From CAWJAP01 sp963834365 (GTDB lineage: Bacteria; Acidobacteriota; Vicinamibacteria; Vicinamibacterales; Vicinamibacteraceae): a stretch of DNA of 64,000 nt. Position numbers and translations under genes: made by a program. Location: positions 124,001 through 188,000 of the forward strand of contig CAWIBS010000029.1 of assembly GCA_963834365.1 (NCBI GenBank), read 5' to 3'. The notes below the pieces were generated by a model that worked only from the letters and a program-made list of their open reading frames with translations, did no database searches and was not told the origin of the DNA. Shown here piece after piece: positions 48,573 to 57,780 of the stretch; within the stretch, counting starts at the first letter, position 1, and the number at the start of each line of letters is the position of its first letter.

Positions 48573-50197
48573 TCACAACTCGCCGCGCCGCCGCAGCTCG
48601 GCGATGTGGCGCGACATGCGGACGGCGAGCGCCATGATCGTCAGCGTCGGGTTCTTCTCCGGAAACGTGACGAACGGGCTGCCGTCGACGACGAACAGGT
48701 TCGGCACGTCGTGGGCGCGGCAGAAAGGATCGAGCACCGACGACTTCGGGTCGCGGCCCATGCGGCACGTGCCGACCTCGTGGCTGGCGAAGCCGCTCAG
48801 GCGCGTCTCTCTCGTGAACAGCTCCGCGCCGGCCTTGTGGAACAGCTCCTCGAACGAGCTCGTCATGTCGTTCCAGAGCGCGCGGTCGTTCTCGCCGTAG
48901 GTGAACTGGATGACCGGGATCGGAATGCCGTGGGCATCCGTCCGCGCCGGATCGACGGTGACGCGATTGTCGTGGCGGGCCAGCACCTTGCCGAACGCGC
49001 CGAGCTGAAGCATGGCCGGCTGCAGCTCCCGCACGCGCTGCTTGAAGGAACTGCCGAAACCGGGGACGCGCGGCGCGTGGTGCGGATAGTCCTTGGCGGC
49101 GTACTGCATCTGCGCGAAGAACCCGCCGGCGTAGTCCTTCTTCCCCCGCTGGTGGTTGAACCGCACGATCACCGAATGGTCGGTCGCGCCATCGTCGTTG
49201 ACCGGCGGACGGCCGATGAGCTCCTTCAGGTAGCCCGACATCACACAGATCAAGTGGCCGTGCAGGTAGCGGCCGACGTGATCGTTCGAGTTGGCGAGGC
49301 CGTTCGGGAAGCGCGGGCCCGTCGAGTTGAGCAGGAGGCGCGCCGATTCGATCGAGCCGCAGGAGACGACGACGATCTTCGCCGACGCCGCGTGGTCGCG
49401 GCCCGTCCCGCGATCGACGAAGCTGACGCCGGATGCCCGGCCGTCGGCGCCGACGTCGATGCGGCGCACGAGCGCGTTGGTCCGCAGCGTGAGGCGCCCG
49501 GTGGCCTGCGCCAGCGGCAGCAGCGTGTTGACGCTGTGAAAATCGCGCCGACGTCGCAGCCGGTCATGCAATGGCCGCAGTAGTGGCAGGGCATCCGCGA
49601 GCCGGCGCCCGTCCCGACGCGCATCGCCTTGCGGACGGGAATTTGTTTCATGCCGAGCGTCGCCGCTGACTTGCGGGCCAGCGTCTCGGCGCAGCGCATC
49701 GGCATCGGCGGGCCGTAGAACTCGCCGTCGGGCAGCTCGGCGAGTCCTTCCCGTGTCCCGCAGACGCCGATGGTCTTCTCGACGATCGCGTAAAAGGGAG
49801 CGAGCTCCTCGTAGGACAGCGGCCAGTCCGGCTCGAGCCCGTCGATCGAGCCCTCGCGAAAATCATCCTCGGAGAACCGCAGGCTCACCGCGTTCCAGTG
49901 GATGCTGCGCCCGCCGAGGACACGGATGCGGTCGACGCCGATCGAATCGCCGGTGAACCGGATATGGCGGCCGATCTCGTCCGGGTAGAACGGGCGCTGC
50001 CGCTCGTCGAACGTCCCGCGAAGCGGGAATTCGTGCGGCGGCTTGTGACCCAGGAACTCCGACGGCGCCACCTCGACACCGGCTTCGAGCAGCAGCACGC
50101 GGGCACCCGCCTCGGTGAGCTCCTTGGCGACCCACCCGCCGGCCGGACCCGAGCCGATGACACACACGTCGAACGGCGTCCGCTCGAGAATCTGCAT
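48573..50197 (-). CDS. GMC-family FAD oxidoreductase
   Basis: About 541 residues, frameshift near 49545. FAD-binding start VCVIGSGPAGGWVAKEL with the acidic end LLLEAG. Next, VLGGRSIHWN, the cysteine-rich CHYCGHCMTGCDVG, VVVSCGSIESARLLLNS, and the C-terminal GMC signature SHEVGTCRMG, DVPNLFVVDGSPFVTFPEKNP. GMC enzymes oxidise alcohols or sugars. No signal peptide is visible; many relatives work with a small DUF1080/cytochrome subunit, which is not adjacent here. Confidence 0.85.
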
Positions 50198-50234
50198 CGG
50201 TTGGGAATTCTACCGCGGCCCGTCTCCCGGCCCC

Positions 50235-50385
50235 GGTAGGCCGGAGCTTCAGCTCCGGCGAGCTCCAGACGTGCAGAGAAACACGTGAACTCCTTCGACC
50301 GTGCGGTTCAAGGTCCGGAGCTGAAGCTCCGGCCTACCGGTTTGATGGTCTTTCCGATGCGCCGGAGCTGAAGCTCCGGCCTGCC
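50235..50385. repeat. Three REP-type palindromes left of the RAYT gene
   Basis: 50235-50260 (direct) and 50315-50338 and 50360-50385 (both inverted), all with the GGAGC stem; the last has CTGCC instead of CTACC. They fill the 204-bp space between the GMC start and the RAYT start. Confidence 0.9.
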
Positions 50386-50401
50386 GGGTGAGTTGAGTGG
50401 C

Positions 50402-50897
50402 ATGCATCCTGCGAACAACGAATGCGTGTCACGGCCACCCAGACTCCCGGGATTCTGGTACCGCGGTCCCCACATCTATGCGTTGACGCTGTGCGCAACG
50501 CGGAACCAGCCGCCGATTCCTCTCCAATCGGTGGCGGCAGAGGTGTGTGCGTGCTTGCGAGACCAATTGCAGCGGCACCGCTTCGGCCTGATCGCCTATT
50601 GCTTCATGCCGGACCATCTGCATCTCATCGTGCGCGGCCTCGACTCCGATGCCGATCTACGGTGGTTCGTGCGCGGTTTCAAGCAGGCGTCGGGCTATCG
50701 GGTTGGCAGGTTGCACAACGTTCGCCTCTGGCAGGAAGGCTATTTCGACCATGTGCTGCGTCACGACAAGACGGTCGAACGAGGTGAGGTACGTTCTGGA
50801 GAATCCCGTGCGGGCGGGGCTGGTCGATCGGCTCGAGGCATGGCCATTTGGCGACGCGAATCTCGACGGGTTGCAGGTGTTTCCTCGCGTCCTCTGA
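50402..50897 (+). CDS. REP-associated tyrosine transposase (RAYT), one frameshift
   Basis: About 165 residues. Y1/HUH fold: ALTLCATRNQPPI strand, the metal-binding HUH-type motif YCFMPDHLHLIVRG, helix RWFVRGFKQASGYRVG and LWQEGYFDHVLRHD. After a one-base shift near 50780 comes the catalytic region EVRYVLENPVRAGLVDRLEAWPFG, with the expected tyrosine in RYVLENP. RAYTs make nicks at REP palindromes. Here it stands inside a cluster of at least five palindromes. ATG at 50402 (a TTG lies at 50393). The shift separates the HLH motif from the tyrosine, so activity depends on whether it is real. Confidence 0.88.
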
Positions 50898-50900
50898 GTC

Positions 50901-51104
50901 CGCCGGAGCTGAAGCTGAGAGTCCGCCGGAGCTGAAGCTCCGGCCTACCGGGAAGAGCTGAAGCTCCGGCCTGCCGGGAAGGACGGGCGAGCGGCATCGG
51001 GAGGCCGGAGCGAACCATCCACCTCGGTAGGCGGGAGCGCGCCTTCCACCTCGGGAGGCCGGAGCGAACCCCCACCTCGGTAGGCCGGAGCTTCAGCTCC
51101 GGCG
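50901..51104. repeat. Palindrome and degenerate tandem array right of RAYT
   Basis: Full copy 50925-50950 (inverted orientation), a half copy 50901-50917, and a short copy 50954-50977. A degenerate tandem stretch 51000-51076 repeats CCTCGGTAGG/CCTCGGGAGG followed by GCCGGAGCG about every 25-30 bp. A full direct copy at 51079-51104 ends four bases before the threonine ammonia-lyase stop. Looks like recurrent copying of the left half of the palindrome. Confidence 0.85.
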
Positions 51105-51108
51105 ACCA

Positions 51109-52072
51109 TCATTCGCGGAGGACCGCGGCCATGGTGGGGCCGTCGATGTTGCCGCCGCTGAGGATGACGCCGACGCGGCCCTCGCACGGACCGCGCCGCC
51201 GAGCAGCGCCGCGACGCCGAGGGCGCCCGAAGGCTCGACGACGAGCTTCAGGCGGAAGAACAGGAACCGCACCGCCTCGACGATGGCGGCTTCGCTGACG
51301 GTCTGCCATGTCGTCGACGTGCGCGAGCACCAGCGGGAAGGTGAGCTCGCCGAGCGACGGCGTGCGCGTGCCGTCGGCGATCGTCGGCGGATTGTGCACG
51401 GTCTGCAGGGTCCCGGTCCGGAACGACCGCGTCGCATCGTCGGCCAGCCTCGGGCTCGACGCCGATCACGCGGCAGCCGGGGCGACGGCGCCGGGCCGCG
51501 AGCGCGCAGCCCGAGAGCAGGCCGCCGCCGCCGCAGGGGACGAGCAGCGCATCGAGATCGGGTGCCTGTTCGTGCAGCTCCAGCGCCGCCGTGCCCTGTC
51601 CGGCGATGACGTGCGGGTGATCGAACGGCGGAATCAGCGTCAGCCGTGTGCGGCCTGGAGCGCGGCGGCCACGGCTTCGCGCGATTCGGTCGCCGGGTCG
51701 TAGGGCACGCACCGTCGCGCCGAAATCGCTCGGTCGCCTCGCGCTTGATGATCGGCGCCGTCGGCGGGCATCACGATCGTGGTGGCGACGCCGAGCAGCC
51801 GGCCGGCGAGCGCCACTGCCTGCGCATGGTTGCCCGACGAGTAGGCGATGACGCCACGCTCGCGCTGCGCCGGCGTCAGCCGCGAGACGGCATTCCACGC
51901 CCCGCGGAACTTGAAGGCGCCGACACGCTGCAGGTTCTCGCACTTCAGGCACGACCTCGGCGCCCGCCCGCGCATCGAGCGAGCGTGACGTCACGATCGG
52001 CGTCACGTGCGCCTGTCCGGCGATGCGTTCGCGTGCCGCCCGCACATCCTCGATCGTCACGGTCTCGGCCAT
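51109..52072 (-). CDS. Threonine/serine ammonia-lyase (fold-type II PLP)
   Basis: About 321 residues, at least four frameshifts. AETVTIEDVRAARERIAG, the PLP lysine segment VGAFKFRGAWNAVSRL, AYSSGNHAQAVALAGRL, the glycine-rich phosphate loop CGGGGLLSGCALAA, and C-terminal VRFLFFRLKLVVEPSGALG, GVILSGGNIDG. Converts threonine (or serine) to 2-oxobutyrate (or pyruvate) plus ammonia. The length is of the short catabolic (TdcB-like) form without the regulatory ACT domain. Starts 9 bp after the MATE gene stop, so possibly co-transcribed. Confidence 0.85.
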
Positions 52073-52080
52073 GGTTCCGG

Positions 52081-53538
52081 TCACACTTTCTTGTTCTTCC
52101 ACTGCCCGCGCCTGAATACCACCGCGCTCACGACCGCCAGGACGGAGTAGGCGACGGCGAGCGCGATGAACACGCCGTAGGCTCCGACGCCGGGCAGCGT
52201 CGCGAGCACCCACGCCATCGGGATCTCGAACAGCCAGAAGACGAACAGGTTGATGACGGTCGGCGTCCACGTGTCGCCCGCGCCGTTGAACGACTGCGTC
52301 AGCACCATCCCGAAGGCATAGAACACGAAACCCGCACTCACGATCCGCAGGCAGGCGACGCCGTGCTGGTGGACGACGGGATCGGCCGTGAACGCGCCGA
52401 TGATCACGCCGGCGCCGACGATGAACACGATCGCCACGGCGCCGAGGAAGATCATGTTGTAGAGCGCCGCCCGCCACACCGCCCGTTCGGCCCGCTCCGG
52501 GTGTCGAGCCCCGAGGTTCTGTCCGACCATCGTCGCCGCCGCGTTGCTGATGCCGAACGACGGCAGCAGCGCGAAAAGGATGAGCCGAATGCCGATCGTG
52601 TAGCCGGCGAGCGCCGCGCTGCCGAACGTCGCGAGAATGCGCACGAGGCCGATGTAGCTCGACGTGGCGATCAGGATCTGAAGCGTGGCCGAGCCGGACA
52701 GGCGGACCATGTTCGCCATCACGGACGGGTCGAACGACAGGTGCCGGAGCCCGACACGAATGCGGCTGTGCCCGCGCGCGAGTGTCACGAGCTGGTAGAT
52801 CACCGCGGTGCCGCGCCCGATGTTGGTGGCGACGGCGGCCCCCGTCACCCCGAGCTCCGGAAAAGGACCGAGTCCGAAGACGAGACAGGGACCGAGCGCG
52901 ATGTTGATCGCGTTGCCCAGCCAGAGCACGCGCATGGCGATGGCGGCATCGCCGGCGCCGCGGAACACGGCGTTGATGAGAAACAGGAGCACGACCGTGG
53001 CATTGCCGCCCAGCATCACCCGCGTGAAGCCCGACCCCGACGCGATCACCTCGTCGGGCGCGCCCATCAGCCCGAGCAGCGGGCCGGCCCACGACGCTCC
53101 CGCCACGCCGAGCGCCGCGGCCACCGCGAGCCCGAGCAGGATCGACTGAACCGCGGCGCGCGCCGCCGCTTCGGGGTCCTGCTCGCCGATTCGCCGGGCC
53201 ACGATCGCCATCGCGCCCACCGACAGGCCCATGGCGAGGGTGTAGATGATCGTCATCAGCGACTCGGTCAGGCCCACGGTCGCCACGGCGTTCGCCCCGA
53301 GCCTGGCGACCCAGAAGACGTCGGCGACGACGAAGATGCTCTCCATGAGCATCTCCATCACCATCGGAACGGCCAGCATCACGATCGCGCGGCCGATCGG
53401 CGCGGTCGTGTAGTCCACCGGGACGCCACGGATGGCATCGCGCACCAGCCGCAGCCGGCCGGAAGACGCTGCCGCGTGGCCCGGGAACGGTGCGGCGGTC
53501 GCACCCGCGTGCGGGTCGTGTTCCTGATGGTGTGACAT
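52081..53538 (-). CDS. MATE-family multidrug/metabolite efflux protein
   Basis: 485 residues from the ATG at 53538; upstream extension in frame is arginine-rich and unlikely. Twelve helices; motifs AIVMLAVPMVMEMLMESIF, VGLTESLMTIIYTLAMGLSVG, the repeated-half GISNAAATMVGQNLGARHPERAE, and LTQSFNGAGDTWTPTVINL. The histidine-rich N-terminus (SHHQEHDPHAGATAAP) is unusual for MATE proteins and could bind metal. Divergent from the NAGPA gene by 133 bp. Intact. Confidence 0.88.
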   Translation of the reverse strand: MSHHQEHDPHAGATAAPFPGHAAASSGRLRLVRDAIRGVPVDYTTAPIGRAIVMLAVPMVMEMLMESIFVVADVFWVARLGANAVATVGLTESLMTIIYTLAMGLSVGAMAIVARRIGEQDPEAAARAAVQSILLGLAVAAALGVAGASWAGPLLGLMGAPDEVIASGSGFTRVMLGGNATVVLLFLINAVFRGAGDAAIAMRVLWLGNAINIALGPCLVFGLGPFPELGVTGAAVATNIGRGTAVIYQLVTLARGHSRIRVGLRHLSFDPSVMANMVRLSGSATLQILIATSSYIGLVRILATFGSAALAGYTIGIRLILFALLPSFGISNAAATMVGQNLGARHPERAERAVWRAALYNMIFLGAVAIVFIVGAGVIIGAFTADPVVHQHGVACLRIVSAGFVFYAFGMVLTQSFNGAGDTWTPTVINLFVFWLFEIPMAWVLATLPGVGAYGVFIALAVAYSVLAVVSAVVFRRGQWKNKKV

Positions 53539-53671
53539 GCAGGGCCGGCTGAGGCGTCGCCGGAAGGGCGCCACACAGCCGTCGCAGGAAGGCCCGACTC
53601 GAAGCCAACCTATATTAGACCGTGTGCTCCGAAACCGGGTCGGGTGCCTCGTCCGCGGGATCGACGCGAAC

Positions 53672-54877
53672 ATGAGCGGACGTATTCGACTCCTGCCCCG
53701 GGTCGCGGTGCTGGCGATTGTCTGGGCGTGCGCCTCCGCGCAGGCGCCGATGCGTCCAACCGTCGCGCTCGGAGAGGCCGACGAGATCGCACGGGGAGTT
53801 CGCCATTACCGGGTGACCGCAGTGCCCTTTCTCGAGCCGCCGGGTCCCGTGGCCATCCACGTGCTGCGGCTGGACCCCCGGATCGTCGATCTCACGACGG
53901 ACCTGGCGCTCGGCGACCGGCAGGGACGTGGGCCCGTCGCGGCGGCCGCCCGGCGCCGCGAGGCGATCGCCGCGGTCAATGCCGGCTTCTTCAATCTGCA
54001 GAACGGCGATCCGACAGGCCCGCTCCGCATCGACGGCGTGCTCGTGAGCCATGCGCCATCGGCCCGCGGCGCGGTCGCCATCTCCAGCCGGCAGGGCCGT
54101 CTCGCGCTACGCGTCGATCGCGTAGACCTCACCGTGGCGATCGAAGTCCGCGGCCGGGGTGCGCGTGGATCGGCGCGCGTGACCGGCGTCGATACGACCC
54201 GCACACGGCAGGGACTGGTCGTCTACACGCCTCGCTACGGCACGCACACGGGAACGCCGCCGGGCGGCACCGAGTGGATCCTCGAGCGCGCGGCCCATGC
54301 ACGCCGCGACGCCCCCTATACGGTCACGGCACGCGCGGACGCCAACAGCGCCATCCCGCGTCACGGCGTGGTGCTCTCCTACGGCGGCGATCCCGCGGCC
54401 CCGCCCCTGTCCACCCTGGCCGCGGGCGCCTCGGTTCGGCTGGTCGAACGATGGATCCCCGCTTCGGGACGCCATGCCGACGAGTGGCGCGACGCCGACG
54501 ATGTCGTCAACGGTGCGGGGGTGCTGATTCGTGACGGCAAGGTTGCTGCCTGGAGCGCCGAGCGCCTCACGCCCTCGTTCCTCGCCCGGCATCCCCGCAC
54601 GATCGTGGGAGTGGACCGTGCGGGAGATGTCTGGCTGGCGACCATCGACGGCCGCCAGCCCGGTTACAGCGTCGGCATGACGCTCGAGGAGACGCAACGC
54701 TTCGCCCTGGCGCTCGGGCTGACCGAGGCGCTGAATCTCGACGGCGGCGGGTCGACGACGATGGTGATCCGCGGCGACGTCGTGAATCGTCCCTCCGATC
54801 CGATCGGACCCCGAGCGGTCAGCGACGTGCTGCTCGTGCTGCCACGGCCCGTCCCGCCTCCACGAGCGCGTCGCTGA
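53672..54877 (+). CDS. NAGPA-domain (phosphodiester glycosidase-like) exported protein
   Basis: 401 residues. Signal peptide LPRVAVLAIVWACASAQA, then the phosphodiester glycosidase domain: AIAAVNAGFFNLQNGDPTG, GVLVSHAP, RTIVGVDRAGDVWLATIDG, and the catalytic-loop LTEALNLDGGGSTTMVI. Family members cleave GlcNAc-1-phosphodiester-type or exopolysaccharide bonds outside the cell. The last 59 bases overlap the end of pncB on the other strand. Intact. Confidence 0.85.
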   Translation: MSGRIRLLPRVAVLAIVWACASAQAPMRPTVALGEADEIARGVRHYRVTAVPFLEPPGPVAIHVLRLDPRIVDLTTDLALGDRQGRGPVAAAARRREAIAAVNAGFFNLQNGDPTGPLRIDGVLVSHAPSARGAVAISSRQGRLALRVDRVDLTVAIEVRGRGARGSARVTGVDTTRTRQGLVVYTPRYGTHTGTPPGGTEWILERAAHARRDAPYTVTARADANSAIPRHGVVLSYGGDPAAPPLSTLAAGASVRLVERWIPASGRHADEWRDADDVVNGAGVLIRDGKVAAWSAERLTPSFLARHPRTIVGVDRAGDVWLATIDGRQPGYSVGMTLEETQRFALALGLTEALNLDGGGSTTMVIRGDVVNRPSDPIGPRAVSDVLLVLPRPVPPPRARR

Positions 54878-56147
54878 GATCGACGGGATAGCGATCGAAG
54901 TCGGTGAGCCGGCGCACGCCGGCCGGCAGTTGCGACACGAGCGTCTGCGAGCGCGACCGCAGATCCGCGATCCTGGCGGTGGGGGCGCGCCGGACGCCCC
55001 CCGACATCACGCACTCGAGCAGCGGGACCCCGCCGGGCGGGGGATCCTCATCTGCCAGCCCGATGACGTCGCGGCCAGACTCGAGCCGCCAGACCTGCTT
55101 CCGGCACGGCCACGTCTGCTTGCCTTCGCTCAACTTGGCCACACCGACGTCCCGGCCGTCCCGCTCGATCTCGACGAGCTTGTAGACGCCCCCGAGAGAC
55201 GGGACGTCGCCACCCGTGCTGATCGCGGCGCCGACGCCGAAGCCGTCGATCGGCGCGCCGGCCGCGACGAGGGTCGCGATGCGGTGCTCGTCGAGCTCGC
55301 CGCTGGCCAGGATCCTGGTCGCCTGGAGCCCGCCTCCGTCGAGGATGCGGCGCACCTCGACTGCCAGCGCGCCGAGATCTCCGCTGTCGAGCCGCACGGC
55401 CGGTGGGCGCAACCCTTCGGCCACCAGCAGGCGCGCGGCGGCCAGCGTGTCGTAGGTGTCGAGGAGCAGCACGGCCTGCTCGCCGAACGATTCGGCATAG
55501 CGGTGGAACGCCTCCGCCTCGGTCGGGAACCCCGTCACCCACGCGTGCGCCATCGTCCCCGACAGTGGAATGCCGAACCGGAAGCCCGCCTCGACGTTCG
55601 ACGTGGCGTCGCAGCCGGCGAGATACGCGGCCCGGGCGGCGAGGCAGGCGGCGTCCATGCCGTGCGCCCGGCGCGACCCGAACTCGATGACCGAGCGTCC
55701 GGCCGCCGCGATGACCATGCGCGCGGCCTTGCTCGCCACGCCGGTCTGGAACATCGCCATCGACAGCAGCGCCGTCTCGACGATCTGCGCCTGCGCCAGC
55801 GGCGCGGTCACGCGAAGCATGGGTGCCGGCGGGAAGATCGGCGTGCCCTCGGGTACGGCCCAGACCTCGCCCGCGAACCGGAACGCCGGCAGGAACTCGT
55901 CGAAGAACGCCGGCGACACGCCGGCGAGATTCGGCAGCGTTCGGAGATAGGCGATCTCGGCTTCGCCCAGCCGCAGCTGCTCGAGGTAGTCGAGCGCTTG
56001 ATCGAGCCCGGCGGCGATCAGGAAGCCCCGCGTCGGCGGCAACCCTCGCACGTAGAGCTCGAAGGTCGCCCGGGCATCGAGGCCATGCGCCTCGTAGCCG
56101 GCAGCCATCGCAATCTCGTACAGATCCGTCGCCAGGGCGGAGACCAT
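54819..56147 (-). CDS. pncB: Nicotinate phosphoribosyltransferase
   Basis: 442 residues. Joins nicotinic acid with PRPP (and ATP) to give nicotinate mononucleotide, the first step of NAD salvage. Motifs: ALATDLYEIAMAAGYEA at the N-terminus, then VIEFGSRRAHGMDAAC, TMAHAWVTGFPTEAEAF, LLLDTYDTLAAARLL, AVRLDSGDLGALA, and FGVGAAISTGGD. Divergent from pncA (starts 79 bp apart), so the two steps of salvage share one control region. Ends convergently, overlapping the NAGPA gene. Intact. Confidence 0.93.
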   Translation of the reverse strand: MVSALATDLYEIAMAAGYEAHGLDARATFELYVRGLPPTRGFLIAAGLDQALDYLEQLRLGEAEIAYLRTLPNLAGVSPAFFDEFLPAFRFAGEVWAVPEGTPIFPPAPMLRVTAPLAQAQIVETALLSMAMFQTGVASKAARMVIAAAGRSVIEFGSRRAHGMDAACLAARAAYLAGCDATSNVEAGFRFGIPLSGTMAHAWVTGFPTEAEAFHRYAESFGEQAVLLLDTYDTLAAARLLVAEGLRPPAVRLDSGDLGALAVEVRRILDGGGLQATRILASGELDEHRIATLVAAGAPIDGFGVGAAISTGGDVPSLGGVYKLVEIERDGRDVGVAKLSEGKQTWPCRKQVWRLESGRDVIGLADEDPPPGGVPLLECVMSGGVRRAPTARIADLRSRSQTLVSQLPAGVRRLTDFDRYPVDLSDALVEAGRAVAARAARR

Positions 56148-56191
56148 GGGGGTAAGCTATCAGCGATCAGCCAAGACCCGACTAACGTGTG

Positions 56192-56211
56192 CCCGAGGCT
56201 TCAGCCTCGGG
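56192..56211. repeat. REP-type palindrome in the pncB/pncA control region
   Basis: CCCGAGGCTTCAGCCTCGGG, a perfect 8-bp stem around CTTCAG. It lies 15 bases before the pncA start, between the divergent genes. Confidence 0.7.
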
Positions 56212-56226
56212 GATCGACCCCATCCG

Positions 56227-56811
56227 ATGTCCCCTCGTGCTCTCCTGGTGATCGACGTTCAGAACGATTTCTGCCCGGGCGGGGCGCTGCCCGTGCCGGC
56301 CGGCGACGAGGTCGTGGACGTCCTCAACCAGGTCGTCGAGCGCCTGGCGAACCAGGGGACTCCGGTTTATGCCTCGCGCGACTGGCATCCGGAAGTCACC
56401 ACGCACTTCGAACGCTTCGGCGGCCGATGGCCCGTGCATTGCGTGGCCGGGACGCGCGGCGCCGAGTTCCACCCGCGCCTGCGGCTGCCGCACGGAACGC
56501 TGATCATCACGAAAGGCAACGAGTCGGGCGCCGATGGCTATTCCGCCTTCGAAGGCCGCAGCGCCGCCGGGACCACGCTCGCGGACGAGCTGAAGCGCCG
56601 CGGCGTCGAACACCTCATCGTCGGCGGTCTGGCCACAGATTACTGTGTGCGCGCATCGGTGCTGGACGCCCGCAACGCCGGCCTGGCCGTAACCGTCCTC
56701 GCCGACGCCATCCGGGGTGTCGAGGCCGCGCCCGGCGACAGCGATCGTGCCATCGAGGAGATGAAGGCGGCTGGCGCGCGGTTGGCCGGCGCCGCCGACA
56801 TCCAGACCTGA
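56227..56811 (+). CDS. pncA: Nicotinamidase
   Basis: 194 residues. Converts nicotinamide to nicotinic acid for PncB. LLVIDVQNDFCPGGALPV (catalytic D), metal-site ASRDWHPEVTTHF, GTLIITKGN (catalytic K), and the nucleophile cysteine in VGGLATDYCVRASVLDA. Size and motifs are complete. Divergent from pncB, so the pair forms a compact NAD-salvage unit. Intact. Confidence 0.95.
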   Translation: MSPRALLVIDVQNDFCPGGALPVPAGDEVVDVLNQVVERLANQGTPVYASRDWHPEVTTHFERFGGRWPVHCVAGTRGAEFHPRLRLPHGTLIITKGNESGADGYSAFEGRSAAGTTLADELKRRGVEHLIVGGLATDYCVRASVLDARNAGLAVTVLADAIRGVEAAPGDSDRAIEEMKAAGARLAGAADIQT

Positions 56812-56817
56812 CCCATC

Positions 56818-57765
56818 ATGCCCACTCGCCGCGCTTTCCTCGTCACCGCGTCGTCTGCCGTGTCCCTGCCCTGGCACGCCGTGCGCGCCCAGGCGCCGCC
56901 CGCCCGCAAGTTCACGCTCAATCTCGTGTGCGGGATGATCGGCGTCAGCGCGAAGACACAGCTCGAGGTGAACCAGTTCGCGGCCGCCCACGGGTTCGAA
57001 TCCGTGGAGGCCCGGGCCGAGGAGATCGGGAAGATGACGCCGGACGAGATCAGCCGGCTGAAGGACGATCTGGCGGCGAAGCGCCTCGTCTGGGGAGCGG
57101 CGTTCCTCCCGAATGGCACCCGCGCCGACGCGCCCACTCATGACGAAGGGCTGAAGGCGCTGCCGGCGATTGCGGCCGGCCTTCGCCGGGCGGGCGTCAC
57201 CCGGCTCGGCACGTGGATCAGCCCGTCGAGCGACGCGCTGACCTATCTGCAGAACTTCAAGCAGCACGTCGCGCGGGTCGGCGCCATCGCGCGCATCCTC
57301 GACGGCGAGGGTGTGCGCTTCGGCCTCGAGTACATCGGCACACCCACGCTCCGGCGGAAGCGGCGGTACGCGTTCATCCATTCGATGGTCGAAGCCAAAG
57401 AGCTGATGGCCGAGGTCAACGTCCCGAGCCTCGGCTTCATCCTCGATTCGTGGCACTGGTTCACCGCCGGCGAGGCCGAGTCCGACATCCGCTCCGTCAC
57501 GCCCGATCGCATCGTCGCCGTGGACCTGAACGATGCGCCGGCCGGCGTGCCGCTCGAGGAGCAGATCGACGGCAAGCGCGAGCTGCCCGCCGCGACCGGC
57601 GTCATCGACATCGCGGCGTTCATCCGGGCGCTCGTGGCCATCGGCTATGACGGTCCGGCGAGAGCCGAGCCGTTCAACGCCGCGCTCAACGCCATGGACG
57701 ATGGGCCGGCGTGCGCAGCGACGATGGCCGCGCTGCGGCAGGCGGTGGCGCGCGGCACGTCGTGA
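56818..57765 (+). CDS. Tat-exported xylose-isomerase-like TIM-barrel protein
   Basis: 315 residues. Twin-arginine-like signal (TRRAFLVTASSAVSLPWHAV), then NLVCGMIGVSAK, FESVEARAEEIG, the barrel strand FGLEYIGTPT, LGFILDSWHWFTAGE (metal D and H) and VAVDLNDAP. Sugar-phosphate isomerase/epimerase type; substrate unknown. Only six bases after pncA, so possibly read through. Intact. Confidence 0.78.
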   Translation: MPTRRAFLVTASSAVSLPWHAVRAQAPPARKFTLNLVCGMIGVSAKTQLEVNQFAAAHGFESVEARAEEIGKMTPDEISRLKDDLAAKRLVWGAAFLPNGTRADAPTHDEGLKALPAIAAGLRRAGVTRLGTWISPSSDALTYLQNFKQHVARVGAIARILDGEGVRFGLEYIGTPTLRRKRRYAFIHSMVEAKELMAEVNVPSLGFILDSWHWFTAGEAESDIRSVTPDRIVAVDLNDAPAGVPLEEQIDGKRELPAATGVIDIAAFIRALVAIGYDGPARAEPFNAALNAMDDGPACAATMAALRQAVARGTS

Positions 57766-57780
57766 GCGTCCCCATCGCCG

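Noticed and set aside
50901..51104. CRISPR-like array with palindromic repeats
   Set aside because: Repeats are degenerate and directly abutting, spacing is irregular, and the palindrome matches dispersed REP copies.
51248..53608. 786-residue open frame on the minus strand
   Set aside because: Mostly a shifted reading of the MATE gene, with small true pieces of the ammonia-lyase at its end.
54930..57143. 737-residue open frame on the plus strand
   Set aside because: Antisense to intact pncB and out of frame with pncA; no recognisable domain.
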